The notes: generated by a model from the letters alone, not told the origin. Shown: positions 8,841 through 18,692, numbered from the stretch's first letter. The stretch is 64,000 nt of DNA from an uncultured Emticicia sp. (GCF_937903345.1 NZ_CALCZQ010000051.1:124001-188000), one strand, 5' to 3'. Program-made: numbers and translations.

Positions 8841-9308
8841 CTAATTCTTTGTAATAATCTTCCTAATCATTTCCCAAACCAAATCAGCTTCAAAGCCTTT
8901 GCCAAGTGCGTAGCGAGCGAGTTTTTGCTTTAAGATTAAAGGCTGTTTTTCGGTACGAAGTTCGTGTTTTTTCTTTTCGAGAATTTCCTGCAGAGTATTG
9001 ATGTAATCCTCATCTTCGATTTCAGCCATGCCTACTTTTATGCAATATTCTGATAGTTTTCGGGCTTTGAGTTCGTACTTGATTTTTTGTCTTCCCCATT
9101 GTTTCACTCTAAATTTGCTACCCGCAAAAATTTTAGCAAAACGTTCTTCGTTTAAAAAGTTATCTTCGATCAGATACGCAATTATTTCTTCGGCTTCATC
9201 GCCCCAAACCTCCCATTTTTGCAAACGCTCACGCACTTCTGCATGTGTTCGCTCTTGATACGCACAGAAGTTGGCTGCTTTAACGAGTATGTCACGACGA
9301 GTTATCAA
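8841..9308 (-). CDS. recX: Regulatory protein RecX
   Basis: A 155-residue RecX-type protein that, in characterised bacteria, binds RecA filaments and limits RecA activity. It is made of repeated three-helix units. Family marks are AANFCAYQERTHAEVRERL near the N-terminus, YLIEDNFLNEERFA, and WGRQKIKYELKAR in the middle. It is not next to recA here, which is usual for Bacteroidota. An inverted repeat GAGGCAAT/ATTGCCTC lies between its stop and that of the lipocalin-like gene and may act as a terminator. Confidence 0.93.
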   Translation of the reverse strand: MITRRDILVKAANFCAYQERTHAEVRERLQKWEVWGDEAEEIIAYLIEDNFLNEERFAKIFAGSKFRVKQWGRQKIKYELKARKLSEYCIKVGMAEIEDEDYINTLQEILEKKKHELRTEKQPLILKQKLARYALGKGFEADLVWEMIRKIITKN

Positions 9309-9446
9309 TTTTGTTCCTGGAAAACTGGTTATTTGAAAATTGGTTATTGGGAAATTAGCGGTTGGCGTTATACTTAATTGCGAATTGGTTTTAATATTGA
9401 TTTACCAAAAACAAGTTCACCAATTTCCCAGTTTACCGGTCTCCAA

Positions 9447-11261
9447 TCACAATGTTTGCATCGAACTTAGTTTTTTGTAGAAACCCTCTTCGATTTTCAA
9501 AAGTTCTTCGTGTGTGCCACGCTCAATGATTTGTCCTTGATGAATAACTAGAATTTGGTCGGCACTCTGAATTGTACTTAGACGGTGGGCAATCACGAGC
9601 GTTGTGCGGTTTTTCATCAAATTCGTAAGTGCTTCTTGTACCAATTTTTCCGATTCTGTATCAAGAGCCGATGTTGCTTCGTCGAGAATCAATATTGGAG
9701 GATTTTGCAAAATGGCCCTCGCAATTGACAAGCGTTGACGTTGGCCACCAGAAAGTTTTGTGCCTCTATCACCGATAACTGTTTGATAGTCAGATGCTTG
9801 TTGTATAATAAAATCGTGAGCATTCGCAATTTTAGCGGCTGCCACCACTTCTTCCAAACTAACGTTTTCACCAAAAGCTATGTTATTAAAAATCGTATCA
9901 TTGAATAAAACAGCTTCTTGCGTTACGATTCCCATGAGTTTACGCAGTGAGTGTTGCGAAACATCTTTCAGGTCGAAGCCATCAATCGTGATTTGCCCAA
10001 CGGTAGGGTCGTAGAATCTCGGAATCAAGTCGGCAACAGTCGATTTTCCACCACCAGAAGAGCCAACTAAAGCAATAGTTTTGCCCTTTTGGAGCGTAAA
10101 ATTAATGTTTTTCAAAACCTCAATATTGCCTTCATAAGAGAAACCAATGTTTTTTGCTTCGATGCTACTACCAAAATTTTTGATTTGAATCGCATTGGGT
10201 TTATCTTTTACAAGTGTTTGATTGTCGATTAATTCAAGGATTCTTTCACCCGAAGCTAAGCCTCTTTGTGCTGAGCTGAAAGCATTAGAAATATCTTTAG
10301 CTGGACGCATCACCTGCGAAAAAATAACTATATAACTGATGAATTCGGAAGCTGTCAACTCAGATTTTCCATCAAATATCAACGAACCACCATAGAGCAA
10401 AATACCGATTACAACAAAAACGCCCATGATTTCGGAAAAAGGCGATGACATTTCTCGACGAGAAGCCAATCCAAAAATAGCATTTCTGTAACCTTGATTT
10501 TCCGTACGAAATTTTTCGGTGATAAATTTTTCGGCCACAAATCCTTTCACCACACGCATACCGCCAAAGGCTTCGTCCATTAAACTAATTAGATTACTTA
10601 GGCGTTGTTGGCCTTCGCCCGCGTCACGTCTCATGCGTTTCACGAGTGTAGAAATAAAAATACCTGAAATCGGAATCACCAACAAAGCAAAAAATGTCAG
10701 ATTCCAAGAAATATAAAAAAGTGAAGCAATGTAAAATATAAACAGGAAAACCTCTTTGGTTGCAGCTGAAAAAGTATTGGCAATCGAGTTTTCGACTTCC
10801 TGTACATCAGTTACGATGCGAGAAATGAGATTCCCTTTGCGTTCGTTGCTGAAAAATCCGAGATGAAGATTAATTGAATTGTCAAAAACCGCTTGTCGTA
10901 GATTTGATACCATATTGGCTTTGAATTTTTCTAAAAGTCTGATACTAACATACTTAAAGATATTTGCCAAAAAAACCGAAAACGCAATAACACCACAGAC
11001 AAACTGCAATGCTCCGAATTTTCCATGCTGAGTCAAAAATTGACCGAAATAGAAATTAAACTGGTTTTTTAGGTCGAAAATTGATGTAGGTTTTGCTACT
11101 GCTTCAAACACGATTTTATCGAATAAAACATCTAAAAGAGGCATCAAAAGTGTAAAATTGAGGACACCAAATATACTTGCCAAGATAGAAGTAATGACAA
11201 ATGGCACAATAAAACCACCAAGTGGCTTGGCATAAGAAAGTAATCGAAAGTAGTTTTTCAA
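9447..11261 (-). CDS. MsbA-like ABC exporter (fused membrane and ATPase domains)
   Basis: A 604-residue half-transporter. Residues 1-320 form a six-helix ABC exporter membrane domain and 340-600 the ATPase. Motifs are Walker A VGSSGGGKST, signature LSGGQRQRLSIARAI, Walker B ILILDEATSALD and the switch histidine in VIAHRLST. The protein resembles MsbA, the lipid A-core flippase, and Bacteroidota often carry such a gene singly. A multidrug exporter is the alternative. The gene is preceded by a perfect inverted repeat at 11312-11344 that probably ends the upstream MATE transcript. Confidence 0.88.
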   Translation of the reverse strand: MKNYFRLLSYAKPLGGFIVPFVITSILASIFGVLNFTLLMPLLDVLFDKIVFEAVAKPTSIFDLKNQFNFYFGQFLTQHGKFGALQFVCGVIAFSVFLANIFKYVSIRLLEKFKANMVSNLRQAVFDNSINLHLGFFSNERKGNLISRIVTDVQEVENSIANTFSAATKEVFLFIFYIASLFYISWNLTFFALLVIPISGIFISTLVKRMRRDAGEGQQRLSNLISLMDEAFGGMRVVKGFVAEKFITEKFRTENQGYRNAIFGLASRREMSSPFSEIMGVFVVIGILLYGGSLIFDGKSELTASEFISYIVIFSQVMRPAKDISNAFSSAQRGLASGERILELIDNQTLVKDKPNAIQIKNFGSSIEAKNIGFSYEGNIEVLKNINFTLQKGKTIALVGSSGGGKSTVADLIPRFYDPTVGQITIDGFDLKDVSQHSLRKLMGIVTQEAVLFNDTIFNNIAFGENVSLEEVVAAAKIANAHDFIIQQASDYQTVIGDRGTKLSGGQRQRLSIARAILQNPPILILDEATSALDTESEKLVQEALTNLMKNRTTLVIAHRLSTIQSADQILVIHQGQIIERGTHEELLKIEEGFYKKLSSMQTL

Positions 11262-11311
11262 TTGCGTATTGAGAAAATGTTAATGCTGCAAAGTTCGTTA
11301 AATTACAGCCA

Positions 11312-11344
11312 AAACCTATAAGGTTTCGTAAACCTTATAGGTTT
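11312..11344 (-). terminator. Perfect 15-bp inverted repeat between MATE and MsbA-like genes
   Basis: AAACCTATAAGGTTT at 11312-11326 pairs perfectly with AAACCTTATAGGTTT at 11330-11344 around a 3-base loop. It lies ten bases past the MATE stop codon on the minus strand and is followed there by TTTT, so a terminator role is likely. Each arm is itself nearly palindromic, as in repeated REP-like elements of Bacteroidota. Confidence 0.65.
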
Positions 11345-11354
11345 GGTTTGGAAT

Positions 11355-12731
11355 TTAAACCGTCATAGTTTTCCAATGCCCTCTTCGGAATACAAAAATT
11401 GCCACAACTGCCAAAATTGACTCACTGATAGCTATTGACGAAAATACGCCCAAGGGACCCCAATCAAGTGTTTTTGCAAGAAAATAAGCCAACGGGATTT
11501 CGATTAGCCAAAAGCAAACAAAATTCATAATTGTAGGTGAAAGGGTATCTCCAGCACCATTCAACGATTGTCCGATAACCATTCCGAAGCCAAAGAAAAT
11601 ATAACCTAAACATACGATTTGTAAGCAAAGAACCCCATTGGCAACTACGGCGGGCTCATTAGTGAATATTTCGACAAAGTTTTTGGCAAATAAAGCAAAT
11701 ATCATTCCGACCAGGAGCAAGAATATCATATTGTAGAAAGCAGTTCGCCATACAGAAGTTTCAGCACGTTCTGGTTTTCCAGCACCGAGATTCTGCCCGA
11801 CCAACGTTGCAGCGGCATTCGACATTCCCCAGGAAGGTAAAATCGTGAAAATAATAATACGAATCGCAATCGTATATCCAGCCACAACTTCACTGCCGAA
11901 AGTCGAAAGAATACGAGTCAAGAAAATCCAACTAGCCGACTGAATCAAGAATTGCCCAGTTCCGCCTGCCGCTACGCTTAGTATATTCTTGATTACTTCT
12001 TTATTAGGTACAAATTGTTTGACAAGAATCTGAATATTGCCATTTCCGCCGTAAAGTGCATATAATTGATACAAAACGCCAATTGTTCGACCAACAGTTG
12101 TGGCAATTGCTGCCCCTTCAACTCCAAAACCCATGATAGGAATCAGAATAAAATCCATGACAATATTCACGAAGTTGGCGAGCAAAATCGAACGCATTGC
12201 CGTTGAGGCATCGCCTGCACCACGCAAAGCTCCACTTAATGTATAAAGTAAAACTATTGATGGACTACTCGCAAAGATGATTCGTGTAAAACTTGAGCCT
12301 TTTTCAATCAAATGTTCGCTTCCGCCCATTAATCTCAGAATATCTTCTGCAAAAACAAAGCCGATAATTCCAACCGAAATACCTAATACCAACGAAATCA
12401 TAATTACTTGAGCTACTGCCAAACCGCCACCAATTTTGTTACCTTCGCCAACTCGACGAGCCACAATCGCGGTAGCGGCAGCACTCAAACCAATGGCTAC
12501 AGAATAAATTAAAGTTAGAACCGATTCGGTCAAACCTACAGTAGCTACGCCTTCTGTGCCTACATATCTGGCTACAAAGAACGCATCAACAACCGCAAAA
12601 AGCGACTCGCCAATCATTTCCAAAATCATGGGTACTGAAAGCAGAAAAATTGCACGATTGATGCTAATATCAGTGTAGTTTTGGTCTTCGCCACGAATGG
12701 CTTGTATAAATAATTGTATAATTTTTCGCAT
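11355..12731 (-). CDS. MATE family efflux transporter
   Basis: An inner-membrane multidrug and toxin extrusion protein, using a Na+ or H+ gradient. The 458-residue protein has about twelve hydrophobic helices in two related halves. Marks include SVPMILEMIGESLFAVVDAFFV near the N-terminus and ALRGAGDASTAM in the first half, with GQSLNGAGDTLSPTIM as the matching element in the second. I chose the ATG at 12731, which removes three residues from the longest frame. This start overlaps, head to head, the start of a small plus-strand frame in a CATG palindrome. Confidence 0.92.
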   Translation of the reverse strand: MRKIIQLFIQAIRGEDQNYTDISINRAIFLLSVPMILEMIGESLFAVVDAFFVARYVGTEGVATVGLTESVLTLIYSVAIGLSAAATAIVARRVGEGNKIGGGLAVAQVIMISLVLGISVGIIGFVFAEDILRLMGGSEHLIEKGSSFTRIIFASSPSIVLLYTLSGALRGAGDASTAMRSILLANFVNIVMDFILIPIMGFGVEGAAIATTVGRTIGVLYQLYALYGGNGNIQILVKQFVPNKEVIKNILSVAAGGTGQFLIQSASWIFLTRILSTFGSEVVAGYTIAIRIIIFTILPSWGMSNAAATLVGQNLGAGKPERAETSVWRTAFYNMIFLLLVGMIFALFAKNFVEIFTNEPAVVANGVLCLQIVCLGYIFFGFGMVIGQSLNGAGDTLSPTIMNFVCFWLIEIPLAYFLAKTLDWGPLGVFSSIAISESILAVVAIFVFRRGHWKTMTV

Positions 12732-12891
12732 GAAGAACATTTTACCTGAAAAATTCAGAATTGAGATAGATTTAGATAAAAAAGAAACCTATAGAATTAT
12801 TGAAATAAACTCTTGTATAAAAGGAGATAAGAAGAAAACAGTTTGTTTTATACAAACTCAGCAACGAAAATCATGGGCTATTAGATTTTAG
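12730..12891 (+). CDS. Possible small hypothetical protein
   Basis: A 53-codon frame starting at ATG 12730 that reads MKNILPEKFRIEIDLDK and ends QRKSWAIRF. It is charged, lysine-rich and without a signal peptide or membrane segment. Codon use looks like that of neighbours, and it fills most of the 217-base gap between two minus-strand genes. I do not recognise a family. It may be chance. Confidence 0.3.
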   Translation: MKNILPEKFRIEIDLDKKETYRIIEINSCIKGDKKKTVCFIQTQQRKSWAIRF

Positions 12892-12948
12892 GCTACAAAA
12901 GTAGAAATTTGTTTTTTAACAAAAAATATTTGAAGAATAAATTTAAAG

Positions 12949-13539
12949 TTACGCCTTAATTACCCCACGCCTCAGTAATTCCCAAAAACATTTGGCTGTG
13001 GCTGCAATATCTATGCTGGCATCGTGAGCGTCGCTGAATCTTTGATTAAATAATTTATGGTGTAGTTCCTCCAGTTTTGGCCATTTATAGCTGTTCTTTC
13101 CTTCAATTCTGCAAAAATTTATCACATCTTTGTTTTTCATCGTACAAAAACTTCGTTTGGTCAAAATCGGTTTTGTATCGAATTCTTTCCTTACAAATTC
13201 TGCGGCGACAATATTTCTATCAAAATCAAAATTATGGGCAATCATAATGGCTGACTCCGTGATTGCGTCGGCAAAAATATCCAAGACTTGTGTCAAATCC
13301 TTTCCTTCGGTTTGAGCCTTTTCGTTTGATATTCGGTGAATGAGCGTAGCCTCTCGCGGAATAGTAAAGCCTTCGGGCTTGATGATATAATTGTGTTTAG
13401 CAGCAAGTGTACCATCTTCATAATATTCAATAAAAGCCAATTGCACCAATCGGGGCCAGTTATTGACCTGCGTGATTGGTGCATTGTAGAACTGTGGTAA
13501 TCCAGTAGTTTCGGTATCGAAAAAGAGGATTTTTCGCAT
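12949..13539 (-). CDS. DnaQ-like 3'-5' exonuclease
   Basis: A 196-residue DEDDh exonuclease. Exo I is FFDTETTGLPQ, Exo II is in AHNFDFDRNIV, and Exo III is DAHDASIDIAAT with the catalytic histidine and aspartate. All four metal-binding acidic residues appear present. It is a free-standing domain and not fused to a polymerase, like many small DnaQ-family proteins used in DNA or RNA trimming. No partner gene is adjacent. The exact substrate cannot be told. Confidence 0.88.
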   Translation of the reverse strand: MRKILFFDTETTGLPQFYNAPITQVNNWPRLVQLAFIEYYEDGTLAAKHNYIIKPEGFTIPREATLIHRISNEKAQTEGKDLTQVLDIFADAITESAIMIAHNFDFDRNIVAAEFVRKEFDTKPILTKRSFCTMKNKDVINFCRIEGKNSYKWPKLEELHHKLFNQRFSDAHDASIDIAATAKCFWELLRRGVIKA

Positions 13540-13625
13540 GGTATTAAAGCTTTCGGCTTTCAGTATTCTAGTAAATTAAAAATTCAAATCTGATAGCCAA
13601 CTGCCGAATGACGACTAATTCTAAA

Positions 13626-15071
13626 TTACTCTTTCTTACTATTAAACCAATAATAAACAGGAATCCCGATTGCAACAATTCCTAGGCCAGGGTATGTAAA
13701 TTGAGGTTTTTCTTTTACTAAAATCAGCACAATGATTGAGGCAACAATTACATAAATCATCGGGATAATCGGATAACCTGGAGCTTTGATTGGACGTTCG
13801 GCATCGGGCATTTTTTTGCGTAAAATAAAAATTCCGTAAATTGTGAAGGCATAAAACAGAATCACAACACCCATCAGATAATCTAGCAAATCGCCGTATT
13901 TCCCTGTCAAGCAAAGAAACGATGCCCAAAAACACTGCCACCAAAGAGCATTTTGTGGTACGCCTGCTTCGCTCAATTTACCAAAACTTTTAAAGAATAA
14001 ACCATCTTTTGCCATAGTATAATAAACCCTCGAACCAGATAAAATTAGCCCATTATTACAGCCAAAAGTTGAAATCATAATCAAAATAGCTACAATTACT
14101 GAAAACCCTTGCCCTCCAATGAGTTGTGCGGCTGCCGCTGCTACTCTATCTTCGGAAGCAAATTGAATACCTCGGCTCACTACGTCAGCACCATTTGGGT
14201 CGCCTTTTAAAGGTAAAATGCAGAGATAAACAATATTCATCAAAATATACAAAGCTGTTACCAAGAATGTACCGATAATCAAACCTCTAGGAATCGTTTT
14301 TTCTGCATTGACAACCTCATCTCCTGCGAAAGTAAGACCGTTCCAAGCATCGCTCGAAAATAAAGTTCCAACTTGCGTTACGCCTATCGCCAATATAATT
14401 CCAAAGCCCGTAATGCCTGTTACAATCCATTGCCCATCAACTTTGGCAGTACTTGAAGCGTCAAAAATATTTGAAAAATTTTGAGAAATTACTTCAGCGT
14501 TGGCACCCAAAATAAAACCCAAGATAATCAGCATCGCAATTGCTCCGAGTTTGGTAGTACTGAATATATTTTGAATAATTTTCCCTTCTTTTACCCCACG
14601 AGTATTGGCGTAAGTAAGCAAAACGATACTCAAAATAGCAAGTAAACGCTGTGAAGTAAGTTTGAAACTTGTATCGCCGATAGTAAAAAACTCATGTTTA
14701 TCGCTGATAAAATCAGGAAAAAGTACACCAGCGTATTTAGCAAAAGCCACCGCAACTGCCGCAATTGTGCCAGTCTGAATTACTGCAAAAAACGACCATC
14801 CGTAGAGAAAACCCGTAAGTTTACCATAGGCTTTTTGTAGAAAAACATATTGTCCGCCTGCTTGAGGAAACATCGCGGTGAGTTCACCGTAGCATAATGC
14901 ACCGACCATTGTTAGCACACCTGCCAAAAGCCAAGATGCTAATAGCCAACCAGTTGAGCCAACTTGTCGAGCCACGTCGGCACTAACAATAAAAATGCCT
15001 GAGCCAATCATCGAACCAGATACGAGCATCACAGCATCGTAAAGCTTGATTTCTTTTTTAAAATTTGCCAA
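13626..15071 (-). CDS. APC superfamily amino-acid permease
   Basis: An inner-membrane amino acid transporter of 481 residues with about twelve helices. The N-terminal stretch DAVMLVSGSMIGSGIFIVSA carries the GSG(I/M)F substrate-binding motif of helix 1, and the sequence SSDAWNGLTFAGDEVVNAEK in helix 6-7 fits the LAT/YkfD-like group. Substrate cannot be decided; LAT-like members often exchange neutral amino acids. A broken Uma2 gene separates it from a second, more distant APC permease that is transcribed in the same direction. Confidence 0.88.
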   Translation of the reverse strand: MANFKKEIKLYDAVMLVSGSMIGSGIFIVSADVARQVGSTGWLLASWLLAGVLTMVGALCYGELTAMFPQAGGQYVFLQKAYGKLTGFLYGWSFFAVIQTGTIAAVAVAFAKYAGVLFPDFISDKHEFFTIGDTSFKLTSQRLLAILSIVLLTYANTRGVKEGKIIQNIFSTTKLGAIAMLIILGFILGANAEVISQNFSNIFDASSTAKVDGQWIVTGITGFGIILAIGVTQVGTLFSSDAWNGLTFAGDEVVNAEKTIPRGLIIGTFLVTALYILMNIVYLCILPLKGDPNGADVVSRGIQFASEDRVAAAAAQLIGGQGFSVIVAILIMISTFGCNNGLILSGSRVYYTMAKDGLFFKSFGKLSEAGVPQNALWWQCFWASFLCLTGKYGDLLDYLMGVVILFYAFTIYGIFILRKKMPDAERPIKAPGYPIIPMIYVIVASIIVLILVKEKPQFTYPGLGIVAIGIPVYYWFNSKKE

Positions 15072-15106
15072 AATAGTAAGAAGGTTAGGGTTTATTAATG
15101 AAAATT

Positions 15107-15730
15107 TTACTCAAATATATTGCTTAATTCTAATTCAAATTCTTGTATAATTTCTGATTTTAAAACTTCGTTTTTCTGAATATCTTTCTGCCAACGGAGT
15201 TCATTAGCTTTTTGTTTATAAAGCGTCAGCGTTTGTTTCTCTACATTTATTAGCCAATATTCTTTGACACCTGTGCTTTCATAAATGTGCTTTTTATACG
15301 ACATCGGGCGGCGTTAAGCATCGTTGGTGTCATTTGACGGAGAAAGTATTTCTACTACTAATTGAGGCGAACCTTCAATTTTGCTTTCACCGATAATATT
15401 GAGTCTTTCTTTTGAAATAAAAAGCAGGTCAGATTGAAAAGTATCATGGAGAGTAAAAAGTTTATCCATTGGAGCCGCAAAAAGCTTTTCAAGTTTGTTT
15501 CCAACAATATAAAATCCAAGAAAAGTATGTAACAAACTGCTTATTTCTTGATGCGAAGGTTTGGGTGATGCTATAAAGAAAATTCTACCATTTAGCAATT
15601 CAAAATTTCCACTTTCAGGGGGCGTTAGTTTTACATAATCATGATACGTAAGCAATTTAGGTTGAGGAATTTTCTTCTCAACCTTCTTTCCTCCAAGTTT
15701 ATATCTCGAAAGTGTTGCTATTGCATTCAT
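15107..15730 (-). pseudogene. Broken Uma2 family gene with an in-frame TAA
   Basis: The frame from ATG 15730 reads a Uma2 protein up to LVVEILSPSNDTNDA, meets TAA at 15316-15314, then goes on in the same frame with MSYKKHIYESTGVKEYWLIN to a normal end at 15107. Both halves match one Uma2 protein of about 205 residues. No frameshift is needed. Compared with the usual spacing between SPS and GVxEYW, about five extra codons are present, including the stop and a GC-rich CGCCGCCCG run. The likely event is therefore a 15-bp insertion rather than a point mutation. The second half retains an ATG at 15304, but it lacks most of the nuclease core. Confidence 0.8.
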
Positions 15731-15791
15731 CACAAATAAATTTTACACTAAAAAAATATTTTTATTTGCCTACTGAGAACTGCCATTGACT

Positions 15792-17447
15792 TTATTTCTT
15801 TGCCAATTTACTGTGGCTATAGCCATATGAGAAATAAATCACCAATCCGATGCTCATCCAGATAATAAACATTCGCCAGTTTGTCCATCCTAGTTCGGTC
15901 ATTAAATAAAGATTGGTTAGAATTCCAAATATCGGAAGGAGTGAAAAATTATATTTAAAACTCATTAACGATAATGCCAACCAAACTGCCCAAAATACAA
16001 AAAGTAATGGTTTCTCCTCTACATGCTGCATGATATTTCCTTGTGAATAAGTAAAATACAATGCACCAATCATCAAAATTCCACACAAATATTTTGCGTT
16101 AATATAAGGAATTTTGAACTTAGCATCTTTACTCATACCTTTTGTATCAAGATAAAGTACTCCCGCACAAACCAAAATAAAGGCAAAAAATGTGCCCACG
16201 CTCGTAAGATCAACAAAAAAACTCATTTTGAAAAATAACGAAGGAACAGCTACCAAAATACCCGTGATGATTGTTGCAAAAGCTGGGGTTTTGAATTTTG
16301 GATGAATTTCGCCAAATTTTTTCCCTAACAAACCATCACGACTCATGGTCATCCAGATACGTGGCTGTCCGATTTGATAAGCCAGCAAGGCACTTGTTAT
16401 TGCCACAACCGCACTTACCGAAATAATTCCTGCAACGGCATCAAAACCTACATTCGTAAAAACATATGCCAATGGGTCAGCCACATTCAATTCTTTATAA
16501 TTTACCATTCCTGTAAGCACCAATGAAATCAAAACATACAAAACGGTACAAATTATCAAACATAAAATCATTGCTCTTGGCAAATCTCGCTGTGGATTTT
16601 TGGCTTCTTCGGCGGTTGTTGAAATCGAATCAAAACCAATAAATGCAAAGAAAACTGCCGCCACGCCACTTAACACACCTTCAACGCCATTGGGTGCAAA
16701 AGGCGACCAATTGGCAGGTTTTACGTAGAAAACTCCGGCTACAATTACTAAAAGTATAACAAGAAGTTTCAAACCAACCAAGAAGTTGCTAGCATTGCGA
16801 GATTCTTTTATTCCGATATAACAAAGTGAAGTTATTAGTACGGTAATCATTCCCGCAGGAAGATTAAAAATAACTTTCAGGAATCCAAAACTTGGAGCAT
16901 CTTGGTAGCCTTGTGCAAGACGTTTTGTGCCTTCATTGATTTCTGTACCGCCCGCTTGAACACTTTCAAAAGCTTCTTTGGCAGTTGTATAATCAATGGC
17001 GAGCCAAGTCGGAAAGTGTACACCGAACCCTTCGAGCATGGAAGTAAAATAACTCGACCACGAAATAGCAACTACCATATTAGACACGGCATATTCGAGA
17101 ATCAAAGCCCAACCGATAATCCAAGCGAGCATTTCGCCAAAAGATACATAAGCGTAGGTATATGCACTACCACTGACAGGGACCATTGAAGCAAATTGGG
17201 CATAACTCAAAGCCGTAAATACACAGGCGACTGCCACAAATACAAAAAGAAGCGAAACTGCAGGGCCACCATTGAAACTCGCTAGACCAATAGTACTAAA
17301 AATTCCTGCACCAATAATGGCAGCGATACCAAGTAATGTTAAATCTCTGACCCCCAACACCTTAGCCAAAGAATTGCCGTCTTCTCTGTCTTCTGTTTCT
17401 TTAATCGCTTGTTTTACATCCTTTCTTCGAAAAAGTGAATTACTCAT
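15792..17447 (-). CDS. APC superfamily amino-acid permease, cationic amino-acid transporter type
   Basis: A 551-residue inner-membrane permease with 12-14 hydrophobic helices. The motif GIAAIIGAGIFSTIG in helix 1 and FFAFIGFDSISTTAEEAKNPQRDLP in helix 6 are typical of the CAT subgroup. An inserted hydrophilic loop of about 45 residues (near 150-190) occurs between helices 4 and 5. It is the first minus-strand gene of this stretch and is divergent from deoC, so the 220-base gap at 17448-17667 must hold both promoters. Confidence 0.9.
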   Translation of the reverse strand: MSNSLFRRKDVKQAIKETEDREDGNSLAKVLGVRDLTLLGIAAIIGAGIFSTIGLASFNGGPAVSLLFVFVAVACVFTALSYAQFASMVPVSGSAYTYAYVSFGEMLAWIIGWALILEYAVSNMVVAISWSSYFTSMLEGFGVHFPTWLAIDYTTAKEAFESVQAGGTEINEGTKRLAQGYQDAPSFGFLKVIFNLPAGMITVLITSLCYIGIKESRNASNFLVGLKLLVILLVIVAGVFYVKPANWSPFAPNGVEGVLSGVAAVFFAFIGFDSISTTAEEAKNPQRDLPRAMILCLIICTVLYVLISLVLTGMVNYKELNVADPLAYVFTNVGFDAVAGIISVSAVVAITSALLAYQIGQPRIWMTMSRDGLLGKKFGEIHPKFKTPAFATIITGILVAVPSLFFKMSFFVDLTSVGTFFAFILVCAGVLYLDTKGMSKDAKFKIPYINAKYLCGILMIGALYFTYSQGNIMQHVEEKPLLFVFWAVWLALSLMSFKYNFSLLPIFGILTNLYLMTELGWTNWRMFIIWMSIGLVIYFSYGYSHSKLAKK

Positions 17448-17610
17448 ATAAGTTTTAATAGGTTTAGGTAAAGTCTTGCTGATTTCTCTCCAAAACTATT
17501 AAAAAAACAGCAAGAATGGTATGTTGTTGAGTAATTATTTATTGATTGAAATCCTGCTATCAAATAAAAGTCTTGTGTTTTAAGAGTAAATATACTTTTT
17601 AAATTTTAAC

Positions 17611-17641
17611 TTGTCTATACATGCTGTGTCGTTTATATTTG
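17611..17641 (+). promoter_or_regulatory. Bacteroidota-type promoter of deoC with overlapping TTGTCTATACA operator
   Basis: TTG at 17611 and TATATTTG at 17634-17641 are 20 bases apart and match the TTTG/TAnnTTTG promoter pattern, 27 bases before the deoC start. The -33 region is part of TTGTCTATACA, which recurs exactly at 18581 upstream of the GntR/UTRA gene. GntR/UTRA regulators in other bacteria bind sites of similar TGTCTATAC or TATAGACA type, so this is a likely operator. The link is inference. Confidence 0.6.
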
Positions 17642-17667
17642 CATCAAGCAAACATAAACTCTAAAAC

Positions 17668-18420
17668 ATGAATTTTTCTATCCATCAAATCGCAAAGATG
17701 ATTGATCATTCTTTGCTCCACCCAACAATGACTGACGCCGACTTAATCGCGGGCTGCGAACTGGCTAAACATTATGATGTAGCAACGGTCTGCATAAAAC
17801 CATATTTCGTGAAACAAGCGGCTGAGTTACTAAAAGATTCAGACGTAAAGGTATGTACTGTAGTGGGTTTTCCGCACGGGAGTAGCACTATTCTACAGAA
17901 AGTGGCCGAAGCCCGTCAGGCATGTAAAGATGGAGCAACCGAGATAGATATGGTGGTCAATGTCGGTAAAGTTTTATCAGAAGATTGGCGATATGTCAAA
18001 AAAGAAATCAATGCAATTTTGAAAGAAAGCCATAAATATGGTGCTATATTGAAAGTAATTTTCGAAAACGACTTTCTGCCAAAAGATAAGTTCAAAATAA
18101 AACTCTGCAAGATTTGTAGCATTGTAGGAGTAGAATTTGTAAAAACATCTACTGGTTATGGTTATGTAAAACAACCTAACGGTGACTATAATTACAAAGG
18201 TGCAACCGAACACGATTTGCTTTTGATGCGAAAATATTCTTCAGAAAAAGTTCAAATAAAAGCAGCAGGTGGCGTGCGAACACTCGACGGCTTATTGAAA
18301 GTAATGGAATTGGGCGTTACTCGGCTCGGAGCTACGGCCACCGCCACAATTATTGAAGATGCCAAAAAACGTTTAGGTATAGTTGCCAAAGAAGTTACGG
18401 CGACTACAACAGGTTACTGA
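17668..18420 (+). CDS. deoC: Deoxyribose-phosphate aldolase
   Basis: Cleaves 2-deoxyribose 5-phosphate to glyceraldehyde 3-phosphate and acetaldehyde in deoxynucleoside breakdown. The 250-residue TIM-barrel has the Schiff-base lysine in VEFVKTSTGYG and the second conserved lysine in IKAAGGVRTL, plus GATEIDMVVNVG near residue 95. It is monocistronic. The promoter region carries a TTGTCTATACA site shared with the nearby UTRA regulator, so it may be controlled by that regulator. Confidence 0.95.
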   Translation: MNFSIHQIAKMIDHSLLHPTMTDADLIAGCELAKHYDVATVCIKPYFVKQAAELLKDSDVKVCTVVGFPHGSSTILQKVAEARQACKDGATEIDMVVNVGKVLSEDWRYVKKEINAILKESHKYGAILKVIFENDFLPKDKFKIKLCKICSIVGVEFVKTSTGYGYVKQPNGDYNYKGATEHDLLLMRKYSSEKVQIKAAGGVRTLDGLLKVMELGVTRLGATATATIIEDAKKRLGIVAKEVTATTTGY

Positions 18421-18580
18421 AAATTTTACAGTAATATTTGTTAAAACGGATTTGTTGTTTTTTGTCAAAAAACACTACTTTTTTGATTATTTCATGTCAT
18501 TATATTTTAATTGTAAAAAAAACATTTAAAATATTTGCCTGAATACTGATTTTTAGTTTCTTTTGTAAGTAATTATTGTG

Positions 18581-18593
18581 TTGTCTATACAAG
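18581..18593 (+). promoter_or_regulatory. TTGTCTATACAAG, putative GntR/UTRA operator
   Basis: The sequence has TTGT and ACAA half-sites around CTAT. Its first eleven bases equal the site at 17611 upstream of deoC, and both are followed by a TATATTTG-like -7 element at similar distance. It lies about 270 bases upstream of the GntR/UTRA start and could serve autoregulation. Confidence 0.5.
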
Positions 18594-18692
18594 TTGTATT
18601 AAAAATATATTGTTTTCGTTGAAATCATAAAGAGTTTGAGTACCCCGATTTATCGGGTTTATTCATCATAGGTTAAAGTATTTTCGTCTTGG

